Program-made: the position numbers and the translations under genes | NCBI RefSeq assembly: GCF_036924515.1 | Contig: NZ_JAZHRR010000001.1 | Location: forward strand, 4,001,001-4,065,000 | Direction: 5' to 3' | Length of the DNA stretch: 64,000 bases | Source of the DNA: Bradyrhizobium sp. AZCC 1610 | GTDB taxonomy: Bacteria > Pseudomonadota > Alphaproteobacteria > Rhizobiales > Xanthobacteraceae | Shown: positions 22,396-30,847 of the stretch, one piece after another | How positions within the stretch are numbered: the stretch's first letter is position 1 | Layout: the number at the start of each line of letters is the position of its first letter | Notes under the pieces: model-generated | The model's database searches: none | What the model was told of the DNA's origin: nothing | Seen by the model: the letters and a program-made list of their open reading frames with translations, nothing else

Positions 22396-23391
22396 TCATC
22401 CGGTCCGGGCGATTACGGCGGTTGGAGGCGGTTCATCTTGCCACAGCGTGCCGCGGGCCACGACGGTGTTGACGAAGATGAGCAGCTTCCTGGCGCAGGC
22501 GATGAGGCAGCGCTTGTGTTCTTTTCCGGCGGCCTTCAGCCGCTTGTAAAGAGCGATAAGCTGCGGGTTCCAGCGAAAGGATGCCGGCAGCGCGGCGGTA
22601 TAGAGCGCCCGGCGCAGCCTCTTGCGCCCGCCGTCGATGTGACGAGCGCCGACTTGCTCGCCGCTGTCATCGTCATAGGGCGCGAGCCCGGCGAGGGCTG
22701 CGGCTTGCTCGCGGCTGAGCTGGCCGATCTCGGGCATGCGCACCAGGATCGCGACTGCGGTCGGCAGCCCGGCGCCGCCGACGCTGTAGATCAGGTCGAG
22801 CCGCTGGGCGAGGTCGCGATGCTCGCGGATCGCGGCCACCAGAGCCTTGAGTTCGACCCTCGCCCGCTTGGCCAGGCGGGCGATCTCTTCCTTCCAGACC
22901 TTCTGGATACGCGGATCTCGGCAGGTCTCGAGCCGGTTCTTGTACAGTTTAATATCCTCGCCGATCTGCTCGATCAACGTCAGGTGTTCGGCAAAAGGCT
23001 GCAGCCGGGGATCGGGGGCGGGATGGATCTTCTTGACCGCAGCAGTGCAGGCCGCGATCAGCGCGGCATCGATCTTGTCGTTCTTGGCTCGCTGCAAGTG
23101 GAACTTGGCGTAGGCACGCACCTGCGCCGGCTGAAACACCACCACGACAAACCGCTTGCGTCGCAACTCGACGACGACCGCTTGTTCATAGCCGCCGCTC
23201 GCCTCGATCCCAATGCGCTTGACCTTGTGGCGCCGCAGCCACTCCAATAGCACCTTGTGACCTTCCGCCGTGTTCTCGACCTGCAACTGCTCGCAGTTGT
23301 TCTTGCTACGACAGACAGCCCTCAAGGCTTCGGTGGGCATCGATCCGATCGATCGGCGGCCCAGCCCGGGTGGCCACCCAGGCTGGGCCAT
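22396..23391 (-). CDS. IS110-family transposase, probably N-terminally truncated
   Basis: 331 residues. The RuvC-like DEDD domain is represented by GIEASGGYEQAVV and KNDKIDAALIAACT. The C-terminal Transposase_20 region has LIYSVGGAGLPTAVAILVRM and LAGLAPYDDDSGE. IS110 enzymes normally begin with a GxDxxK motif carrying the first catalytic Asp. It is absent here and was not found upstream in any frame; the ORF instead begins MAQPGWPPGLGRRSIG inside a palindrome. The element is therefore probably inactive. Confidence 0.85.
   Translation of the reverse strand: MAQPGWPPGLGRRSIGSMPTEALRAVCRSKNNCEQLQVENTAEGHKVLLEWLRRHKVKRIGIEASGGYEQAVVVELRRKRFVVVVFQPAQVRAYAKFHLQRAKNDKIDAALIAACTAAVKKIHPAPDPRLQPFAEHLTLIEQIGEDIKLYKNRLETCRDPRIQKVWKEEIARLAKRARVELKALVAAIREHRDLAQRLDLIYSVGGAGLPTAVAILVRMPEIGQLSREQAAALAGLAPYDDDSGEQVGARHIDGGRKRLRRALYTAALPASFRWNPQLIALYKRLKAAGKEHKRCLIACARKLLIFVNTVVARGTLWQDEPPPTAVIARTG
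22396..23391 (-). mobile_element. IS110-type insertion sequence remnant
   Basis: Only the transposase region can be delimited. IS110 elements usually lack terminal inverted repeats, and neither end could be placed from sequence alone. Repeat-like DNA flanks it on both sides. Confidence 0.6.
23358..23389. repeat. 32-bp palindrome at the transposase start
   Basis: GGCCCAGCCCGGGTGG is followed directly by CCACCCAGGCTGGGCC; the 16-bp arms match except for one pair. It covers the first codons of the transposase frame, so an mRNA hairpin there would hide the start codon. Confidence 0.7.
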
Positions 23392-23434
23392 TCCTCACGG
23401 AACGACGCAAGTATAATCTGGTGCGCTAATACAA

Positions 23435-23521
23435 GGGTGGGCAAAGCGCAGCGTGCCCACCATCAAGCAGCGCCATCGTTGATAGATGGTGGGCACGGCG
23501 CAAGCGCGCCTTTGCCCACCC
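23435..23521. repeat. intergenic inverted-repeat element
   Basis: GGGTGGGCAAAG at the left end and CTTTGCCCACCC at the right end, with an inner pair GTGCCCACCATC and GATGGTGGGCAC. The whole 87-nt unit folds back on itself and resembles a high-copy repeat of Bradyrhizobium intergenic DNA. It lies between the IS remnant and the RTX gene. Confidence 0.8.
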
Positions 23522-23601
23522 TACGCGACTGTTCATTTCTTTCGATGCGTTTTCGTTACGCGAGCCGAAAACGCTATTGCACGCAATCCGGGCGTTCCGG
23601 A

Positions 23602-24912
23602 TCAGACGATCAGGAAATCCTGATTGGTGAGCGCCAGCTTGGTCGAGAGCTCCGCGAACTGGACTGCGGCCGCCGAGCCTGTCCCGTCCGGATCGTAGCT
23701 AAGCGCGCCGGTATCGCTGTTGTAGATAATCCGGTCGGTCGAATCATGGGCGGCCGCGCCGGCATGGAATGCCGAAGAGGACATCGTGCCGTTCCATCCG
23801 AACGCCGTGAACACGGCGTTGTCCAGTCGGATCGTATCGTCCACGGTCGAAAAGTCCGTGATCTTGTCGATGTTCGAAGCGCCGAGACTCGTATCGAAGA
23901 CGAAGCTGTCCTGGTTGGCGCCGCCAGTCAGGACATCGCGGCCGGCTCCGCCTGAGAGACGATCGTTTCCGTCGCCGCCGAGCAGTGTGTCGTCTCCCGT
24001 GCTGCCGTACAGGTAATCCCTCCCGGAGCCGCCCTCGAGCCGGTCATTGCCGTTCTGCCCGTAGAGCCGGTCGTCGCCACCGAGGCCCTGGATCGTGTCG
24101 GCGCCGGCCGTACCATTGAGCGTCTCGCCTGACGCTGTGCCGGCGATCACGTTCGACGAAGGCGGAGGTGGTTCGGAAGGCGGCGGCTGGGAGCCGCCGC
24201 TTGTGGCGGGATCGATCAGGTCGAGCTTGACGTTCTTGCTGCCGATCGTCGTCTGCATGGTGGTGGCTTGAATGCCCGCCCCTGAGAACGTGACCGTGTA
24301 GGTCGCCGGCGGCAGCACGAGATCGTAGCCGCCGGAGCCGTATGTGGTCGTTGTGTAGGTTGCGCCAGTGTTGCTCACGGCGGTTAGCGTCAGACCGCCG
24401 AGCTCCTCGCCCGGATCGTAGAAGCGGTCGCCATCCTTGTCGTCGAACGCCACGCCGGTGAGGAACACGCCCGAGCCGGAACGCGCGAAATCTTCGGTGA
24501 TGAACGCGCTATCGCGGCCGCCGTAATCGCCTGTCTCGAAGCCAAGCCCGACTTCGCGATAATTGTCATTGAGGATGTTGGCGCGATGGCCGGACGAATT
24601 CATCAGGTTTGTGTGCAGCAGCAGCACTTCGTCCTGGAGCCCGGTGGGCGATCGCGTCGTTGCCCACGCGATGTTCTCACCCCACGCCCAGGAACCGGTG
24701 AACGCATAGCCCGCGGCGGTCATGCGCTGACCCGCGCTCGACCCGCCTGAGCCTGTGTGCGAGAACGTGTCGGTTCCGATCATCCATTGGCTATGGCTTT
24801 CACCGGCCTCGTTGAGATCGCCATCGAAGGCAAGCGGCTGAGCGCCAACCTTGGCACGCTCGGCATTGATCAGTTCAAGCAAATACTGCTCATAGGTACT
24901 CGGCTGCGCCAT
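23602..24912 (-). CDS. secreted CAP-domain protein with RTX calcium-binding repeats
   Basis: 436 residues without an N-terminal signal. An SCP/CAP domain (about 6-145) carries the SHSQWM, FSHTG, WGEN and SGHRANIL motifs with His40, His52, Glu79 and His109. It is followed by an SdrD-B-like fold (about 150-235, FDDKDGDRFYDPGEELGG) and a Pro/Ser linker. RTX nonapeptides (about 262-330, GGDDRLYGQNGNDRLEGGSG and more) come next, then a C-terminal region of the type I secretion kind ending TNQDFLIV. Export by an ABC type I system is therefore likely; no such system is in the window. Confidence 0.9.
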   Translation of the reverse strand: MAQPSTYEQYLLELINAERAKVGAQPLAFDGDLNEAGESHSQWMIGTDTFSHTGSGGSSAGQRMTAAGYAFTGSWAWGENIAWATTRSPTGLQDEVLLLHTNLMNSSGHRANILNDNYREVGLGFETGDYGGRDSAFITEDFARSGSGVFLTGVAFDDKDGDRFYDPGEELGGLTLTAVSNTGATYTTTTYGSGGYDLVLPPATYTVTFSGAGIQATTMQTTIGSKNVKLDLIDPATSGGSQPPPSEPPPPSSNVIAGTASGETLNGTAGADTIQGLGGDDRLYGQNGNDRLEGGSGRDYLYGSTGDDTLLGGDGNDRLSGGAGRDVLTGGANQDSFVFDTSLGASNIDKITDFSTVDDTIRLDNAVFTAFGWNGTMSSSAFHAGAAAHDSTDRIIYNSDTGALSYDPDGTGSAAAVQFAELSTKLALTNQDFLIV

Positions 24913-25284
24913 GACGAAGTCCTCGCAGGGTGATGACAGATGACGATGTGCTGAAGGACCATTCGCGATCGATCTGATTTGCTGCTATTGGCCGAGTGTG
25001 ATCAGTCGTTGACCTAATCGTGACCATTTATGGGATAATGGTCATGCTCGATCGAGCGAGGTTGGGAGTTCCAACCATCCCGTGGCGCGGCGAGCGCGCG
25101 ACAATTCCTACTTCGCAAGACAGGGTGAGATCGTTCGACGCGGGCCTCGTCAGAACAGCGCTTCCGTTTTCGTATCTTCGTCGAGGAACGCGCAGGCCGG
25201 CAATGCCGTTGTGGATCAACCCTCGCACCGTGCTTCAGCACAAATCGACACTCTGGTCGAGGAACACACAGAACGGAGGAATCG
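24913..25284. other. non-coding region with a short inverted repeat
   Basis: 372 nt upstream of both the RTX gene (minus) and the monooxygenase-like gene (plus). At 25021-25044 TGACCATT and AATGGTCA form perfect 8-bp arms around 8 nt, a plausible operator for a dimeric regulator. ORFs crossing it lack ribosome sites. Confidence 0.4.
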
Positions 25285-25611
25285 ATGCCGACCGAGCCGA
25301 CGATTGCCCGCATCTGGCGCGGCCGCACGCGGCCTGAAATCGCGGACAGCTATGAAGCCTACCTGAAAACGGACGGCATCCCGCCGCTGGAGAAGACGGC
25401 GCTTGGCGTTCAGCTATTCCGGGAAGACCGAGAACATGAGAGCTGGTTCACGACCATCTCCTACTGGAGCGACCTCGAGTCGATGACCGCCTTCACCAAG
25501 GGCGAGCCGACCAAGGTTCACCATCTCGACCGCGATCCCGAGTTTCTGATCGAGCTGCCCGCGTTCATCCAGATCCATCGGATCCTGATCAACCGTCAGG
25601 GCCTGCGCTAA
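25285..25611 (+). CDS. antibiotic-biosynthesis-monooxygenase-like (dimeric alpha/beta barrel) protein
   Basis: 108 residues starting MPTEPTIARIWRGRTRPEIA after the ribosome site CGGAGG. The pattern of an early RIWRGRT strand, FREDREHESWFTTISYWSDL and MTAFTKGEP matches small ABM/DABB-fold proteins. No catalytic residues define an activity. It is monocistronic, convergent with the CoA-transferase pseudogene. Confidence 0.7.
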   Translation: MPTEPTIARIWRGRTRPEIADSYEAYLKTDGIPPLEKTALGVQLFREDREHESWFTTISYWSDLESMTAFTKGEPTKVHHLDRDPEFLIELPAFIQIHRILINRQGLR

Positions 25612-25681
25612 ATGCGGATCGTGTACCGTCTGCCACCGAATGAGAACCGGCGCGCAGGTTAACGTCGCGCCGGTTTCTGGA

Positions 25682-26912
25682 TCAGACGATCTTCTGCGCC
25701 TTCAGTGCCTCCACCTTGGCGTCGTCATAGCCGATGGTCGCCAGCACGTCCTTGGTATCAGCGCCGAGCAGCGGCGGGGCGCGATAGTCCTTTACCGGGG
25801 TGCCGGAGAAAGTGATGGCGTTGCGGATCAGCGACAGGTCGGGCTGCAGGGGATGATCGACCTTGACCTGCATGCCGCGCGAGCGGACGTGCGGATCGGA
25901 AAACACCTGCGAGAAATCGTTGATCGGACCGGAGGGGACGCCGGCCTTCTCCAGCTCTTCCAGCCAATAGGCGACGGGCTTCTTCAGGAATAGTCCGGCG
26001 AAGATCGCCATGATCTCCTTGCCGTGGACGACGCGGTCGTTGTTCTTGACGAAGCGCGGATCGGCCGCGAGTTCCGGCGCGCCGAGCACGGCGCAGGTGC
26101 GCTGGAACTGACCGTCATTGCCGACCACCAGCATCAGCTCGCCGTCGGTGCAGCGGAACACGCCGGCCGGCATGCCGCCATTGCCCCAGGTGCCGCGCCG
26201 CGGCGGGGTCTGGCCGTTGACGAGAAAGATCTGCGCATAATGCGACAGCGAGGCGATCACGGTGTCGAACAGGCAGACGTCGACATGCTGCCCCTCCCCG
26301 CCATTGGCCTTGCGGTGATAGAGCGCCGCCAGAATGCCGATCGAGGAATTCATGCCGGTCATGTAGTCGACGATCGAGGGGCCGACCTTCATCGGCCCAG
26401 CGCCCGGCTCGCCGTCGAGATGGCCGGTGACGCTCATCAAGCCGCCCATCGCCTGCAGGATCGCGTCGTAACCGGCGCGCGGCGCGTAAGGCCCGGTCTG
26501 GCCGAAGGCCGGTCACCGAGCAATAGATGATGCCGGGGTTGATGTCCCTGATCGATTCGTAATCGAGCCGGTAGCGCTTGAGATCGCCGACCTTGTAATT
26601 CTCCATCATCACGTCGCAGGATTTGGCCAGATCACGGACAATGTCCTGCCCTTCCGGCGTCGCGATATTGACGGTGACCGATTTCTTGTTGCGGTTGGCG
26701 CACAGGTAGAACGAGTTGTTGTTGTTGTTCGCCTTGCCCTCGGGATCCCTGAGGTAAGGCGGGCCGAAGGCGCGCGCGTCGTCGCCGCTGCCGGGACGCT
26801 CGATCTTGATCACCTCGGCGCCGAGATCGGCCAGCATCTGCGCCGACAAGGGACCCGCGAGCACCCGCGTCAGGTCGAGAATTTTGATGCCCGAAAGTGG
26901 CAGAGCCGACAT
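25682..26912 (-). pseudogene. CaiB/BaiF CoA-transferase family gene with a one-base frameshift
   Basis: Class III CoA-transferase split in two frames. The first part starts at ATG 26912 (after GGAGGAAG) with MSALPLSGIKILDLTRVLAG and runs to IIYCSVTG. The second part continues with MGGLMSVTGHLDGEPGAGPM to the stop at 25682. At 26506-26510 an extra G (plus strand) turns the expected SVTGFGQTGPY into SVTGLRPDRA. The 1231-nt span is one base over a multiple of three. A real mutation or a sequencing error are both possible; everything else looks intact. Confidence 0.88.
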
Positions 26913-27144
26913 GAACTTCCTCCGAATTTTTGGCGTGTGGCGCGGGAACGTGTCCGGGCGCTGCGAAGCCAAGCCGATACACTATTTTATGTGACTGAGC
27001 CCTGCATTACCGGCATGACGCCATCCGTTCGACGCCCGCTGCGCGCAAGGTAGCCGGACGCACTGAAGGTTCAGGGGGTCTCGAAGGGAAGCGGATGCGA
27101 CATTCCAGGCCAAGGGAACAGCCTGGACATTGTCCCAAAAGCAC

Positions 27145-27168
27145 GACGGCCCGCCGAAGCGGGCCGTC
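27145..27168 (-). terminator. hairpin terminator after the binding-protein fusion gene
   Basis: GACGGCCCGC and its complement form a perfect 10-bp stem around CGAA, 32 nt past the stop at 27201. On the minus strand GTGCTTTTGG follows, a weak T-tract. Confidence 0.65.
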
Positions 27169-27200
27169 TTATCGTCAAACCGTGTTACCGGCTGGCCTGT

Positions 27201-29507
27201 TTACCTGTTGGTGCTGGCCTTGGCGCGGGTGGCGCGCCATTCCAGGAATTCGCGATACAGGGGATCGCGGTCCTGCGGCGCAAGCGCTGCGGCCGGAGCA
27301 GCAGCCGGCGCCGGCAGCGGTGCGGCGCCTGATGCCGCGGCCGCGCTCGCGGGCAGCGGCATGTTGCGGTCGAGCCATTCCTGCGCGGCCTTGAAGCGGG
27401 TCCACCCCGCCACCGTCGCTCGTGGCGCCATTTCCTTCCACTTCGGATGGAACGGCGGACGCTGCAACTGCGCGACCTTGTCGAACATGGTGTCCACCAA
27501 AAGCGACAGGCGGCGGTAGCGGTCGCTGTTCGGCGCCCAGTTATACGACGCCAGCACGGCCTCTGCCGCAATCGTCTCGACGTAGCCACCCTCCGGCACG
27601 AGGCCCGGGTAGTCCGTCGAGCCAAGCTTGGACGGCAGATATTCCTCTTGCAGCGGCTTGGCATAGTCGACCGGCACCAGATGCAGGTTGCGGTCGTTGA
27701 TCTGGTTCAGCCATTGCAACGGCTTGCCCTCGATCGCCACGATCGCGTCGACTTCGCCCTTGCGCAGCATGTCCACCGCCAGCCGGGGCTCTTGATAGAT
27801 CAGATGCGGCCTGATCCCGAGCCGGTCGAACACGTTGATCGCCGTCACGAAGGTCGAGCTGTCGGGCAAATCGACCACCACGGTCTTGCCGTCGAGCTCC
27901 CGCATGCTGGTGATCGACCTCGGCGCCAGGACGTGCATTTCCTCGTTGAACATCTTGGCGACGTAGACGAACTGGTTGCGGATGTCCTTGGCGAAGTCCT
28001 TGCGGTCGAGATAGGACAGCGTGTCCTTGCGCACGATGCCGGCGTCGACGCCGCGCAGCAGCAGAATATCCGCCACCGCCTGCACCGATCCGCGGCCCAT
28101 CACCGGCAGGATCCGCAGCGAAGTGCCGTTGTCGAGCACGGAGGCAAGATCGGCACCGACCTGGGCGTAGGTAGAACCGAACGAGCCGGTCATCAGGCTC
28201 ACGGTATTGGCGTTGAGCTGGTTCGCCAGATCGCGCTTGGTGGCGGTGCCGTACTTGAAGATGGTCTTGAAGGAGTCGCTGACGGCGCCCGCATCGACGC
28301 CGCTTCGCACCGGGCCGAAGTGCTGCCATTGGCCGTTGGTGAAGCGCATCATCCGCATCTGCTCGATAGGCGCATGGTCGGATGGGCTGGTGTTGATCTG
28401 GATGCCCGACACCATCATGGGAAGCTGGATACCTTTGAGCAAGCGGGCCTGCTTCATGATGTTTTCGCGTGACAGGTCGTCGCCGCAGTTCTTCAGGACC
28501 TCGACCGTCAACTTGCCGACCAGATAGCCGAGGACGGCCTGGCCGTTGGTCTTGCTCACGCTCGGGACATAGCGCTGCATGAAGGCGCTCCATTCGCGGA
28601 ACGCCGCCTCGCCGGCCGCCGCCGCGTCTTCGCCCTCGAGCCTGTATGCGGCCGACAACAGGCCTTCCACATTTTGCGCGCCCGCCGGCTGAATCACGGC
28701 CGAGTAGGAATTGGAGATCGAGGCGACGAAATGGTTCGGCCTCCAGCCGAGTTCGGCGCTTCGCTTGATCGCCATGATCGCGAATTTCGGCGTTGTGAAC
28801 TCGATGAAGACGTCGGCGCCGGAGGCCTTGAGCTTGGCCATCTGCGCGTCGATATTGGTGTCCGTGACCTTGTATGGCGCCTCGGCCACGATCGCAATCT
28901 TGCCACCCAGGCCGTCCTTCAGGCCCTTCAGGTATTCCTTGCCCATCCCATCCTCCTGATAGAGGACGGCGATCTTGCTGCGGGGATGGTTCTCCAGGAT
29001 ATACTGCGCAAAAATTTGCGCTTCAGCCGTGTAGGTCGGCAAGAAGCCTATGGTCCAGGGAAACTCGTGCGGTTGGTCCCAGGCCGCCGCACCCGACAAG
29101 GCAAAAAGTTGCGGGACCTTTTTTGAGTTCAAATAGGGCTGGATCGCGGCGTTCGTGTTCGTGCCGATAGTCCCCAAGGCGAGGAGAACGTTGTCTTCCT
29201 CGACGAGCTTGCGGGTCATCGCCATGGTTTTGGTGGGTTCGTAGGCGTCGTCATAGGTAATCATATTGACCTTGCGGCCGTTGATCCCACCTTCGGCGTT
29301 GATCTTGTCCAGATAGGCCGCGATGACCTTGGCGATAACGCCATAGGCGGAAGCCGGACCGGTATAGGGCGCGGTGTTGCCAATCCGGATTTCGTTGCTG
29401 CCCGGGGGCGCCGCGTACACCTGATCGCTAATCGCCGAGCCGGCCATTGCGGCCAACACCAGTGCCGTTACAGCGCTGCGCCGAGGCGCGGTGAAAAGCC
29501 GGCGCAT
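27201..29507 (-). CDS. fusion of a LivK-type and a TAXI-type solute-binding protein
   Basis: 768 residues. From the ATG at 29507 (GGAG upstream) a signal peptide MRRLFTAPRRSAVTALVLAA ends near AYA-type cleavage. Residues about 40-400 form a type I periplasmic binding domain of branched-chain amino-acid ABC systems (IRIGNTAPYTGPASAYG, LALGTIGTNTNAAIQPYLNS). Residues about 420-690 resemble TAXI/TRAP type II binding proteins (LMTGSFGSTYAQVGADLASV, GRGSVQAVADILLLRGVDAG). An Ala/Pro-rich linker and short tail end the protein. An alternative start at 29576 adds 23 residues. No permease genes are near. Confidence 0.85.
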   Translation of the reverse strand: MRRLFTAPRRSAVTALVLAAMAGSAISDQVYAAPPGSNEIRIGNTAPYTGPASAYGVIAKVIAAYLDKINAEGGINGRKVNMITYDDAYEPTKTMAMTRKLVEEDNVLLALGTIGTNTNAAIQPYLNSKKVPQLFALSGAAAWDQPHEFPWTIGFLPTYTAEAQIFAQYILENHPRSKIAVLYQEDGMGKEYLKGLKDGLGGKIAIVAEAPYKVTDTNIDAQMAKLKASGADVFIEFTTPKFAIMAIKRSAELGWRPNHFVASISNSYSAVIQPAGAQNVEGLLSAAYRLEGEDAAAAGEAAFREWSAFMQRYVPSVSKTNGQAVLGYLVGKLTVEVLKNCGDDLSRENIMKQARLLKGIQLPMMVSGIQINTSPSDHAPIEQMRMMRFTNGQWQHFGPVRSGVDAGAVSDSFKTIFKYGTATKRDLANQLNANTVSLMTGSFGSTYAQVGADLASVLDNGTSLRILPVMGRGSVQAVADILLLRGVDAGIVRKDTLSYLDRKDFAKDIRNQFVYVAKMFNEEMHVLAPRSITSMRELDGKTVVVDLPDSSTFVTAINVFDRLGIRPHLIYQEPRLAVDMLRKGEVDAIVAIEGKPLQWLNQINDRNLHLVPVDYAKPLQEEYLPSKLGSTDYPGLVPEGGYVETIAAEAVLASYNWAPNSDRYRRLSLLVDTMFDKVAQLQRPPFHPKWKEMAPRATVAGWTRFKAAQEWLDRNMPLPASAAAASGAAPLPAPAAAPAAALAPQDRDPLYREFLEWRATRAKASTNR

Positions 29508-29869
29508 TGCCGCTCCGGCCCGAAACCGGGAAAATTGCCCCATTTTCGGACGAGTGGTGCCGATCGTAGCTCGCATTGCAGTCCCCCTGTGAGCCCATAT
29601 TCTGCAAGATAATTTGAACGCGTGATGCCAGCGGGCACCGTTTCAACCCTACTCGCCGACATTGTGTCTCAATCGGATTGATTTTGTGGCAAGTCCAGGC
29701 GTTCCGTAAGGCATGGTTAGCAAGCGCGTATTTTCGCCCTCAAAATGCACGAAATCGACATTGACCTGGCGCGCCACAATCGAAGCGTGTTCGCATATGC
29801 AACCCACAGGTGCCTGCGGCGCATCACCTTGCAACACATATCAAGATATCTTGAATAAACTTTGAATGA

Positions 29870-29943
29870 TGGAGCGGGTGAAGGGAATCGAACCCTCGTA
29901 TTCAGCTTGGAAGGCTGCTGCTCTACCATTGAGCTACACCCGC
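29870..29943 (-). tRNA. tRNA-Gly (anticodon TCC)
   Basis: 74 nt with encoded CCA. Acceptor GCGGGTG with CACCCGC, D-arm AGCTCAATGGTAGAGC, anticodon loop CTTCCAA with anticodon TCC, T-arm GAGGGTTCGATTCCCTT. Fifteen nt past its 3' end lies a perfect 14-bp palindrome TCAAGATATCTTGA (29841-29854), possibly an end signal. Confidence 0.97.
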
Positions 29944-30038
29944 GCTGGCGTTGAACTAACACGCCGTGCAGGCGGCCTCAACCCGCGCCCCGCCCGTCCG
30001 AACGTCCTGCGGGGCGGCCCATGGACCGGTCCGGGCCC

Positions 30039-30067
30039 TTAACAGGGACTGATTCGCCGCCTATATT
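30039..30067 (+). promoter_or_regulatory. candidate promoter of the micro-ORF
   Basis: TTAACA (30039-30044) and TATATT (30062-30067) with a 17-nt spacer, a good housekeeping-type match. Transcription from about 30074 would put the ATG at 30084 only some ten nt from the transcript start. Confidence 0.5.
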
Positions 30068-30083
30068 GATGTTTCCATCAACA

Positions 30084-30146
30084 ATGAAAGGAGGTGATCC
30101 AGTGTCTTATACCAAGCGCTGTCACCTCGCTGGGATCGCCCGCTAG
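30084..30146 (+). CDS. micro-ORF carrying a 17-nt match to the anti-Shine-Dalgarno complement
   Basis: 20 codons from ATG 30084 (MKGGDPVSYTKRCHLAGIAR), or 14 from GTG 30102. The stretch 30086-30102, GAAAGGAGGTGATCCAG, is the exact complement of the conserved 16S rRNA 3' end, so it forms a maximal Shine-Dalgarno site seven nt before the GTG. GAGGTGA (30091-30097) can pair with TCACCTC (30122-30128) inside the ORF, which would hide the site. A terminator follows at 30212-30244. It looks like a leader-peptide or regulatory RNA unit rather than an ordinary protein gene. Confidence 0.55.
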   Translation: MKGGDPVSYTKRCHLAGIAR

Positions 30147-30211
30147 GCCTTGAGTTTATGGGTCTGGCATCGGGGCGCTCTCAGCCCTGGACCAGCGAGC
30201 ACAACAGTTTG

Positions 30212-30244
30212 GGCGCGACGGGAGCCATCCCGCCGCGCCTTTTT
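30212..30244 (+). terminator. rho-independent terminator of the micro-ORF transcript
   Basis: GGCGCG-AC-GGG pairs with CCC-GC-CGCGCC around AGCCAT, followed by five T. It lies 66 nt past the micro-ORF stop and upstream of the YCII gene, so it either ends a short RNA of about 170 nt or attenuates the downstream gene. Confidence 0.8.
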
Positions 30245-30460
30245 GTTGACCAGGTACTGAATGATCCCCTGATGGAACGAGCGCCGCCTGCACGCGATCG
30301 CGCTCGATCGCCTGGCAGGCTGAATGTGCGATCAGAAGCCGCAGAGATTGACGAAGCGCGGGCGCGGGCCGCGGCGGTCTTCGACGATGCGCTCGCCGGA
30401 ATGTCGGGACTGGCCGCGGCAAAACGTCCTCGGGAGACCCCGCGCGTAAAGGAGAAAGAG

Positions 30461-30847
30461 ATGCTCTACGCCATGCTGGCCTATCACGTCGAAGCCGAGG
30501 TCACGTCCTGGACCCCAGAGGAGGACGCGGCCCTGATGACCGAACTGCTGGCCGTGCATAACCGGCTCAACGCGAAGAGGCTGCTCGGGCCGTCGGCGCG
30601 GCTGGGCGCGACGGCGGAAGCCCGCACCTTGCGGGGTCCGGGCGCCGGAATGGTCATCGACGGGCCGTTTGCCGAGACCAAGGAACAGTTGCTGGGTCTA
30701 TATGTGTTGAATTGCGCCGACGAGGATGAAGCGATCGGCATTGCGCGCGACCTGCGCCGCGTTAATCCGTCCGCCGTTTACGAGATCCGCCCGATCAGGC
30801 TTTATCTTCCCGGCGAGGCTTTGCCGGAAACGGCGAGCGAGGGTTAG
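30461..30847 (+). CDS. YCII-domain protein
   Basis: 128 residues from ATG 30461, which follows AAAGGAGAAAGAG; an in-frame extension upstream crosses the terminator and is not real. The YCII fold is seen in MLYAMLAYHVEAEV and the conserved DGPFAETKEQLLGLYVLNCA. Such proteins are often encoded beside ECF sigma factors of the SigI/RpoE kind; none is adjacent here. Enzymatic role unknown. Confidence 0.85.
   Translation: MLYAMLAYHVEAEVTSWTPEEDAALMTELLAVHNRLNAKRLLGPSARLGATAEARTLRGPGAGMVIDGPFAETKEQLLGLYVLNCADEDEAIGIARDLRRVNPSAVYEIRPIRLYLPGEALPETASEG

Noticed and set aside
25014..25328. Minus-strand frame of 104 codons opposite the start of the monooxygenase-like gene
   Set aside because: It overlaps a gene with a strong CGGAGG site and spans the inverted repeat at 25021-25044.
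30086..30102. Possible 3' end of a 16S rRNA gene on the minus strand
   Set aside because: Only 17 nt match; the bases on the side where the rest of 16S would lie do not resemble rRNA, and no rRNA operon follows.
30158..30460. N-terminal extension of the YCII protein
   Set aside because: It would be translated through the terminator at 30212-30244 and has no ribosome site; the ATG at 30461 has a good one.
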